DNA of 20,308 nt from positions 1 to 20,308 of the forward strand of contig JASSUF010000024.1 in the NCBI GenBank assembly GCA_031963365.1, in the 5' to 3' direction. The translations under genes and the position numbers were made by a program. The notes beneath the pieces were generated by a model. The model was not told where the DNA came from. It saw nothing but the letters and a program-made list of their open reading frames with translations, and did not search any database. Shown one piece after another: positions 15,801 through 20,308 of the stretch (positions are counted from its first letter, which is position 1; every line of letters begins with the position of its first letter). This DNA comes from JASSUD01 sp031963365. GTDB taxonomy: Bacteria; Pseudomonadota; Gammaproteobacteria; Burkholderiales; Burkholderiaceae.

Positions 15801-16109
15801 AGCAATATCTGGATTGGTTCCCGGAGCAAAAGTCAGTGAAATAGATACGTTACCCGTGTTATCGCTATTTGAGGACATATAAAGCAAATGATCTAAACCA
15901 TTCATTTGCTGTTCGATAACTTGGGTAACTGTATTTTCAACGGTTTTGGCGGAAGCGCCTGAATACCTTGCGTTAATTTCGACTTGTGGTGGCGCAATTG
16001 CAGGGTATTGCTCGACAGGCAAACTCCGAATAGATAAAACTCCGGCAAGCATCAATGCAATGGCTAATACCCATGCAAAAATAGGGCGATCAATAAAAAA
16101 TTTAGCCAT
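12831..16109 (-). CDS. RND multidrug efflux pump, inner-membrane subunit (HAE-1, AcrB type)
   Basis: A proton-driven drug exporter of the inner membrane, 1092 residues. It opens MAKFFIDRPIFAWVLA as HAE-1 pumps do. The proton relay is complete: D407 and D408 in GLVVDDAIVVVENVERVM, K939 in GLSAKNAI, R971 in RFRLRPIIM. Two sets of six transmembrane helices surround two large periplasmic loops (about 30-335 and 560-870). After the last helix (about 1030), a 60-residue charged, serine-rich tail (KERAEKETLKEQDSSSSSK) extends past the normal 1049 or so residues. The start overlaps the adaptor stop (TAATG), and the stop overlaps the channel gene. Substrates cannot be read from sequence; BpeB/AmrB-like pumps of Burkholderia are the nearest relatives I recall. 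Confidence 0.95.
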   Translation of the reverse strand: MAKFFIDRPIFAWVLAIALMLAGVLSIRSLPVEQYPAIAPPQVEINARYSGASAKTVENTVTQVIEQQMNGLDHLLYMSSNSDNTGNVSISLTFAPGTNPDIAQVQVQNKLQLALPLLPAEVQQQGLKVSKSSGSFLMVLAFSSADGSMNRYDLANYVASSIQDPISRVDGVGAVNLFGSQYAMRIWLQADKLNSYKLTPVDVREAVASQNVQIAGGQLGGTPAVSGQQLTASITESSLLNTPEQFGNIVLKANADGSQVRLRDVARVELGGEDYSFDSRYNGRPAVGLGIRLATGANALNTADLLRARIAELTPYFPHGLKVDYPYDTTPFVRLSIKGVVKTLLEGIALVFVVMYLFLQNFRATIIPTITVPVVLLGTFAIMGAAGFSINTLSMFGLVLAIGLVVDDAIVVVENVERVMAEEGLSPRDATRLAMSQLTSALVGVALVLSAVFVPMAFSSGSVGAIYRQFSLTIVSAMTLSVLVAIILTPALCATLLKPIPKNHQEAKTGFFGWFNRTFNRSRASYQKGVRYVIARTGRSLLVYGAIIGVVALLFMRMPTSFLPEEDQGILFGFVQTPPGSTQQRTQLVLDEVTDYFLKDESKAVEAVFAINGFSFAGNGQNSGIVFVKLRDWKERNAPELKAQALVGRSYMRFLQIKDAMVFPVNPPSIIELGTASGFDLQLQDRGGLGHDALIQARNQLLGLAAQSTAVSQVRPNGLDDMPEFHVDIDREKASVLGVPLSGIDQTFSIAWASSYVNNFLDRDNRVKKVLLQADAPHRMNPQDVNRWYVRNIHGDMVPFSAFSTTNWTYGSPKLERYNGVAAVQIQGAAAPGKSTGEAMKEMEKLVAQLPKGIGYEWTGMSLQEVLSGAQAPLLYTLSILVVFLSLAALYESWSIPFSVILIVPVGVLGALLATTLRGLENDVYFQVGLLTTVGLSAKNAILIVEFARHLREQGKTVIEAAVEAARFRLRPIIMTSLAFMLGVLPLAISHEAGAASQHAIGTGVIGGMLAATFIAIFMIPMFFVLVSEKWGWLSAGMQAIQRYKHHPANAHKNVSQSSNKNVRTKERAEKETLKEQDSSSSSKSDSNTGEK

Positions 16110-17506
16110 TAACTACGCTCCTTAACCAGGCTACTTGATTGAGCAGTTTTATCTGCTTCTTTGGAATTGTCTTTAGATGTTTCTTTGAGCGCTTCTTTAG
16201 TAGGCATTTCTTTAGGCATTTCTTTAGGCATTTCTTTAGGCATTTCTTTAGGTGTTTCTTTAGGTGTTTCTTTAGGTGTTTCTTTAGGCGTTTCTTTAGA
16301 AATTTCTTCGGAGCTTCCTAACGGGGCTTCTGTCCCCTTTTCGTTCACTTCTAGATTTTTTTTCCAAGAAACGGGGGTCACTTTCATTTCAGGCTGTACT
16401 TTCTGTAATCCCTGCACGATAACCCGGTCACCCGCATTCAATCCTTCGAGCACGACCCACTGATCTTCCATCGTTTTAAGTGTTACTAAAGTACGCTGCT
16501 CAACGACATCGCCCGCGCCCACTACTAAAACAGTAGGCTGACCTTTAGCATTATGTGTAACACCCACTTGCGGCACTACAATCAGCTCACGATTAAAGCG
16601 CTCATGAATCCGTGCACGCACAAACATTCCTGGCAACAGTTCTTGCTTAGAGTTTTGGAAAATAGCGCGTAATGCAATGGCGCCCGTGCTTTGATCAACG
16701 GTAATATCAGAGAATTCCAACTTTCCAGGCACGCTATAAGGTGTGCCATCTTCCAAAATCAAATCCACTTTCATTTGCTGTGCTTTGGTAGATTGTGCCG
16801 AAGCCATCTCGCGCCGCAAGCGCAGAAGATCTGCGCTGGATTGCGTAACATCCACATACATCGGATCCACTTTCTGCACCGTGCAAAGCAAAGTGGCCTG
16901 AGCAGCCTGCACATAGGCTCCTTTTGTCACCTGCGAGCGACCAACACGCCCTGCAATCGGCGAGACTACTTTGGTATATCCCAAATTAATTTTGGCACTG
17001 TTAACCATTGCGCGTGCCGAGGCTACCTCTGCAGCTGCTTGGTTCTGCTGCGCAACGGCGTTGTCATAATCTTGCTGACTAATTGCCCGCGCACTAATTA
17101 ATTTTTGGTACCGTACACGCTGTGCAGCGGCAGCCTTGAGATTCGCATCGGCTTTAGCTAGCGCTGCGTTCGCACTCTGCAACTGCGCTTGATAGACAGC
17201 TGGATCAATCGTGTACAGTAACTGCCCTGCCTTCACCTCGCTGCCTTCAACAAAGTTTCTCTGCAATACAATTCCATCTACCCGTGCACGCACCTCTGCT
17301 GCCAAATAGGGGGAAGTACGCCCAGGTAGCTCAGTGGTCATTGGAATACTGTGCGTTTTCACCGCCACTACACTGACTTCAGGAGGAGGAGGGGCAGGCA
17401 TTGCGGGCTTACGGGAACATCCAGCCAATGTAATGCAGGCCATTACGGCACACAAAAGAAATTTGCTACGGGAAGAGAGAGGAGAAGCCATTTGAGTCGA
17501 ATTCAT
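16109..17506 (-). CDS. RND efflux periplasmic adaptor lipoprotein (AcrA type)
   Basis: The membrane-fusion protein that joins the pump and outer-membrane channel. In the 465-residue form the signal peptide ends in the lipobox LAGC (Cys30). The hairpin and lipoyl halves (about 65-100 and 175-205: ELPGRTSPYLAAEVRARVDG, INLGYTKVVSPIAGRVGRS) and beta-barrel (KLEFSDITVDQSTGAIALRA) are canonical. The last 85 residues are added low complexity, including four KETP and four KEMP repeats (404-435). I chose the ATG at 17504-17506; the frame is open to 17680, but that extension is translated from the MITE-like element and not homologous to adaptors. A second ATG at 17489-17491 is possible. No ribosome binding site is clear. 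No regulator gene accompanies the operon. Confidence 0.93.
   Translation of the reverse strand: MNSTQMASPLSSRSKFLLCAVMACITLAGCSRKPAMPAPPPPEVSVVAVKTHSIPMTTELPGRTSPYLAAEVRARVDGIVLQRNFVEGSEVKAGQLLYTIDPAVYQAQLQSANAALAKADANLKAAAAQRVRYQKLISARAISQQDYDNAVAQQNQAAAEVASARAMVNSAKINLGYTKVVSPIAGRVGRSQVTKGAYVQAAQATLLCTVQKVDPMYVDVTQSSADLLRLRREMASAQSTKAQQMKVDLILEDGTPYSVPGKLEFSDITVDQSTGAIALRAIFQNSKQELLPGMFVRARIHERFNRELIVVPQVGVTHNAKGQPTVLVVGAGDVVEQRTLVTLKTMEDQWVVLEGLNAGDRVIVQGLQKVQPEMKVTPVSWKKNLEVNEKGTEAPLGSSEEISKETPKETPKETPKETPKEMPKEMPKEMPKEMPTKEALKETSKDNSKEADKTAQSSSLVKERS
16202..16297 (-). repeat. Eight tandem 12-bp repeats in the adaptor 3' end
   Basis: Eight consecutive units of AGGCATTTCTTT or AGGTGTTTCTTT (last AGGCGTTTCTTT) on the plus strand, encoding KEMP x4 and KETP x4. 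Copy number can change without loss of frame, so this is a good VNTR-type locus. Confidence 0.93.
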
Positions 17507-17544
17507 CGTGAAAAATATTTCTGTAAAAAACAATAAAGGCCCCT

Positions 17545-17686
17545 TAGGGCGTGTCCTCAATTGTCCCAAAGGGTTCATATTTGGGGGAGCAGGAGCGCAG
17601 GATCCGGATGTACTTAAGTACAGTGAATACCTGGCACCCCACGACCCCGAAGATGGGCCCTTTGGGGCAATTGAGGACACGCCCTA
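17545..17686. mobile_element. 142-bp MITE-like element upstream of the efflux operon
   Basis: 29-bp terminal inverted repeats (17545-17573 and 17658-17686) with a single mismatch, starting TAGGGCGTGTCCTC. TA at both ends is compatible with a duplicated TA target around GGGCGTGTCC termini, as in Tc1/mariner-IS630 or some IS5-group elements. The interior carries no coding frame of its own and includes the palindrome TGTACTTAAGTACA (17609-17622). The element sits 39 bp upstream of the adaptor ATG, in the likely promoter region. Confidence 0.8.
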
Positions 17687-17790
17687 GGCTCTTTTTGGCT
17701 CTGGAGGTGCTAGGCGGGTTTTTCGCATGAACGCATTACAGGTGCAATTTTAAACAGGCTTCAAAACACATAAAATCAGGAAAGTCTACG

Positions 17791-17820
17791 TTCAGAGTAC
17801 ATCCTAGGCTTTCTTATAAT
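17791..17820 (+). promoter_or_regulatory. Possible promoter of dacB
   Basis: A perfect TATAAT at 17815-17820 with TTCAGA (4 of 6) 18 bases upstream, directed towards dacB with a leader of about 130 nt. Downstream at 17853-17870 lies an 18-base segment matching 17591-17608 of the MITE-like element at 16 positions. Confidence 0.35.
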
Positions 17821-17955
17821 GCCGTATTTTTACAACCAGTAATGATACCAGTAGGAGCGCAAGGTCCGGAACTGTACTCTATTGCAGAAGTCACCTTGGC
17901 TTTATGATCATAAAAACGTGGCATTTTTGAGAGATTTTGAATCGGATTCTAAGAG

Positions 17956-19512
17956 GTGCACACTTCCACACAACTCTTTACGGGAATTTCTTCTGTGTTC
18001 TACGATTTGAGGTGGCTAAGTTCGAGATTGAGCAGTCTGCTGATCATTTTTCTTATAGGGAGTGTAGCGCCTCAAGCGCATGCGTCACACTTTTCGACAA
18101 AAGCACATTCCGTTTATTTTACCGATCCTATCGCTCAAAAAACATCCTCTTTTTTCGTACACCCTATTCCAGAAACCGTTCTTGCAAAGCTAAAACAGGC
18201 GGATATTCCGCTTTCTGCTGTCAGTATCGTTGTAGAACGAGTGGGTGCAGCCTCGCCCACTCTCTCGCTACACGCAGAAAAATCGATGAATCCCGCTTCA
18301 ACCATGAAGCTCCTCACCACCTCTGCTGGGCTCTCCTTGCTCGGGCCCCATTTTCAATGGGAAACGCGCGCCTACATAGATGGCCCGATTGAAGGAGGAG
18401 TACTCCATGGAAATTTATATATCTATGGGACGGGCGACCCTAAGCTCGTTCCCGAAACATTCATTCATTTCATAGAACAGATTCGCCGTGCAGGCATTAC
18501 GCATATTCAGGGCGATCTGGTTTTAGACAGAAGCTATTTCGACCTCAAAACGCAAGCGGCACAAGCTTTTGATACCGATCATAATCGTGCGTATAACGTA
18601 AGCCCCGACCCTCTACTTTACGCATTTAACGCGCTCACTTTTACACTAACTCCACAGCCCAATCTTTCGGTATTCATTCAAACACAACCGGAACTCGCAC
18701 ACTTACAGCTCACCAACACACTGCGCACCACCTCTGGAAAATGCATACCAGGAAGCATTCCAAAACCAGTCATAACAGAACGTAACGGCATACTATACGT
18801 CACATTCAAAGGCACTTACCCTCTGCAATGCGGCATACACACGATGAGTCGCGCTGCACCAAACCGCAATAATTTTTTTGCAAATGGGTTTTTGGCATTG
18901 TGGGAACAAACCGGTGGAACCTATTCAGGTGGCGTCCGCGCGGCCTTGGTACCTAAACGAGCTCGATGCATCGCACTATACAAAGGGGAAGTACTTCAAG
19001 ACAGCGTGCGAGATATTAATAAAAATTCTAACAACATCATGGCACGCAATTTGTTTTTAACCCTAGGGGCAATCTATGGCGCCCCTCCTGCTACAGCAAT
19101 ACGCTCAGAGAAAGTCATTCGCCGTTGGCTGCGCCGTGAAGGGCTTAATTTATCGGGCCTTGTACTAGAGAATGGCGCAGGCTTATCGTCAAAAGAGCGC
19201 CTCAGTGCAACGGACTTAACAGCACTTTTACAACATATCAGTCATAGCTCAATGGCCGCACCGCTCATTGCCTCCTTACCCATTGCAGGCTTAGACGGCA
19301 CCATGCGCAAACGGCTCTTTGAAGGCCCAAGCGTAGGCAACATGCATATAAAAACCGGCACGCTTGATGAGGTCCGAGCCATCGCCGGCTATGTAACAGC
19401 CCATAACGCCCAAAACTATATCGTCGTGAGCTTCATCAATCATCCCAATGCCTGCCGCGGCCAAGCTGCACACGATGCATTATTAAGCTGGGTATATGAC
19501 ACCGCCCCGTAA
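17956..19512 (+). CDS. dacB: D-alanyl-D-alanine carboxypeptidase/endopeptidase (PBP4 family)
   Basis: Class C penicillin-binding protein that trims pentapeptides and cleaves peptide cross-links in the periplasm. The serine-protease triad motifs are intact: SxxK is STMK (115-118, nucleophile S115), SxN is SNN (358-360) in INKNSNNIMA, and KTG is 466-468 in IKTGTLDEVRAIAGY. The long insertion between the first two motifs is typical of DacB. The start is uncertain. The frame opens at GTG (17956) just after an in-frame stop, with AGAGG directly against the codon and thus badly spaced. A TTG at 18007 would give a cleaner signal peptide, MRWLSSRLSSLLIIFLIG, ending near APQAHA. The TAA stop lies in a partial repeat arm. 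It is divergent from the efflux operon. Confidence 0.92.
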   Translation: MHTSTQLFTGISSVFYDLRWLSSRLSSLLIIFLIGSVAPQAHASHFSTKAHSVYFTDPIAQKTSSFFVHPIPETVLAKLKQADIPLSAVSIVVERVGAASPTLSLHAEKSMNPASTMKLLTTSAGLSLLGPHFQWETRAYIDGPIEGGVLHGNLYIYGTGDPKLVPETFIHFIEQIRRAGITHIQGDLVLDRSYFDLKTQAAQAFDTDHNRAYNVSPDPLLYAFNALTFTLTPQPNLSVFIQTQPELAHLQLTNTLRTTSGKCIPGSIPKPVITERNGILYVTFKGTYPLQCGIHTMSRAAPNRNNFFANGFLALWEQTGGTYSGGVRAALVPKRARCIALYKGEVLQDSVRDINKNSNNIMARNLFLTLGAIYGAPPATAIRSEKVIRRWLRREGLNLSGLVLENGAGLSSKERLSATDLTALLQHISHSSMAAPLIASLPIAGLDGTMRKRLFEGPSVGNMHIKTGTLDEVRAIAGYVTAHNAQNYIVVSFINHPNACRGQAAHDALLSWVYDTAP

Positions 19513-19536
19513 ATTGGTGCTTCCCACCAACCTACC
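19508..19536. repeat. Head-to-head partial repeat arms at the dacB stop
   Basis: A degenerate plus-oriented arm start (GTAAATTGGTG, holding the dacB TAA stop) faces a truncated minus arm (19523-19536, CCACCAACCTACC) across four bases, giving a hairpin with TTGGTG/CACCAA at its core. It could also help end the dacB transcript. Confidence 0.7.
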
Positions 19537-19542
19537 ATGGCG

Positions 19543-19584
19543 CGTAGGTTGGTGGTGACGAAGGAACCCCAACATGCACACCAC
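19543..19584 (+). repeat. 42-bp REP-like arm, plus orientation
   Basis: Full consensus arm (CGTAGGTTGG start, core ACGAAGGAACCCC, CACCAC end). A 7-bp GGTGGTG/CACCACC pairing is also possible within and just after the arm. Confidence 0.9.
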
Positions 19585-19634
19585 CGACTTTCAATCATCG
19601 TTTTTAGCCTGCATATGCCGGTTTTAAAAGGACA

Positions 19635-19660
19635 GCGGTCATCATGTTGGGGTTCGTACC
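19635..19660 (-). repeat. REP-like arm cut by the insertion sequence
   Basis: Minus-oriented arm with the rarer core (GGTACGAACCCC on the minus strand). Identity to the other arms ends at about 19660, where CATAAGCGCTAACG begins. The missing part is the GTAG end. Confidence 0.75.
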
Positions 19661-20308
19661 CATAAGCGCTAACGTAAAATATTAAAGATAAGTATCGTAG
19701 GCGTTTTGTGTAAAAAAGCTAAAAGTCTGCGAGCATGAATGGGTAATCAAAGTACCGGAATAGATGAAACTTTGTCAGGTCTGAAAGCAGACTGGGATGT
19801 AATAAAAGGGCTCTTGCCAGAAGGGTGGGAAGCAGCAGCGCGTGAAACAGGAGCGGTGTCTCGATATCGAATTTTTGGTGATGCAGAGCAATTGCTTCGA
19901 GTGCTGCTGATCCATTTATCAGATGGGTGCTCGCTAAGAGAAACTGCGGCGCGCGCACAAGCAGGAGGATTGGTTAAGGTATCAGATGTAGCGTTACTCA
20001 AACGCTTAAAACAGAGTGGTGACTGGTTCAGTTGGATGGCGCAGCAACTGAGTATTCAGTTGTCGGAAGGGCGCGCAGAGTCGTTGTATGGCAAGCGTGT
20101 GCGGCTAGTGGATGCGAGCGTGGTCTGCGAACCAGGCGCTACGGGCTCCACGTGGCGCTTGCATTACATGATTGATTTGAGCACGTTGCAGTGTGAGCAA
20201 GCCCTTGTGACTTTGCCCGCGGAGGGAGAAACACTCACCCGATTTAAGATTGAGTCAGGGGATGTCATCATGGCAGATCGAGGGCTTGCGCATCGACGGG
20301 GCATTCGA
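19661..20308 (+). mobile_element. Left part of an IS4-family insertion sequence
   Basis: The left boundary is inferred from the break in the repeat arm and from CATAAGCGCTAACG, since IS4-type inverted ends often begin CAT. The transposase gene starts 78 bp inside. The element runs off the window, so its right end and target duplication cannot be seen. Confidence 0.75.
19739..20308 (+). CDS. IS4-family transposase, N-terminal part (runs off the window)
   Basis: The frame is open from ATG at 19739 to the last base: 190 residues, no stop. The helical N-terminal domain (about 10-110; LLRVLLIHLSDGCSLRETAA) precedes the RNase H-like catalytic fold: the first aspartate is D125 in RLVDASVV, and the second is D180 in VIMADRGLAHRRG. 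The YREK motif and catalytic glutamate should lie downstream of the window. These are DDE transposase features of the IS4 family. No clear Shine-Dalgarno is visible. No frameshift or stop is seen in the available part, so the copy may be intact. It is the only transposase in the window and shows no relation to the Y1-type RAYT enzymes expected for REP elements. Confidence 0.88.
   Translation, partial: MGNQSTGIDETLSGLKADWDVIKGLLPEGWEAAARETGAVSRYRIFGDAEQLLRVLLIHLSDGCSLRETAARAQAGGLVKVSDVALLKRLKQSGDWFSWMAQQLSIQLSEGRAESLYGKRVRLVDASVVCEPGATGSTWRLHYMIDLSTLQCEQALVTLPAEGETLTRFKIESGDVIMADRGLAHRRGIR

Noticed and set aside
16161..16463. Open frame on the plus strand with repeated ISLG/VSLG
   Set aside because: It is the antisense reading of the 12-bp repeat array in the adaptor gene; no ribosome binding site and no independent support.
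17507..17680. Longer N-terminus for the efflux adaptor
   Set aside because: The extension is translated from the MITE-like element and places extra sequence before a clear lipoprotein signal peptide.
17937..18392. Alternative 151-residue frame overlapping dacB
   Set aside because: Overlaps a well-supported PBP4 gene in another frame and resembles nothing known.

Overview
The window looks like a chromosomal segment of a member of the Burkholderiales with a reduced, moderately low GC content and a repeat-rich, decaying background. That combination resembles fungus-associated endosymbionts of the Mycoavidus/Glomeribacter type. The lineage is an inference from three things: protein similarity as I remember it, the conserved beta-proteobacterial blocks (gyrA - DUF2059 gene - serC - pheA - tyrA, and ompA-like - ubiG - gph), and the base composition. 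No search was run.

Layout. Positions 1-190 hold a repeat doublet, followed by a small membrane-protein gene (191-553, minus). From 711 to 7571, all on the minus strand and so transcribed right to left, lie gyrA, a secreted DUF2059 protein, serC, pheA and tyrA: DNA gyrase subunit A, then serine and Phe/Tyr biosynthesis. The hisC and aroA genes usually found in this cluster in Burkholderia are absent here. Divergent from gyrA, on the plus strand, are an OmpA-family lipid-envelope/peptidoglycan-binding protein (8062-8850), ubiG (8989-9726) and gph (9961-10641). A stand-alone C-terminal Rpn-type small protein follows (10938-11147, minus). Next is a complete tripartite RND efflux operon on the minus strand (17506 to 11218: adaptor, inner-membrane pump, outer-membrane channel), with its genes coupled by TAATG overlaps. 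dacB (PBP4, 17956-19512, plus) diverges from it. The right edge carries the left end of an IS4-type insertion sequence (19661 to beyond 20308).

The most notable non-coding content is a dispersed 42-bp repeat with at least ten full or partial arms in this window. Each arm starts with GTAG, is followed by an imperfect hairpin with a bulged T, and often occurs in inverted pairs. This is the architecture of REP/REPIN (BIME) elements mobilised by RAYT Y1 transposases, but the sequence differs from the REP families I know. A second element is a 142-bp MITE-like unit with 29-bp near-perfect inverted ends, inserted 39 bp upstream of the efflux adaptor gene; a degraded relative lies in the long leader of the OmpA-family gene. 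Other structured sites include a long hairpin downstream of gyrA whose only two mismatches become G-U pairs on the gyrA-sense strand, a perfect 14-bp stem in the serC leader, and a 12-bp stem directly after tyrA.

Housekeeping genes appear intact with all catalytic motifs in place. Accessory change is concentrated in intergenic repeats, in low-complexity expansions of all three efflux proteins, and in the Rpn-like small gene.
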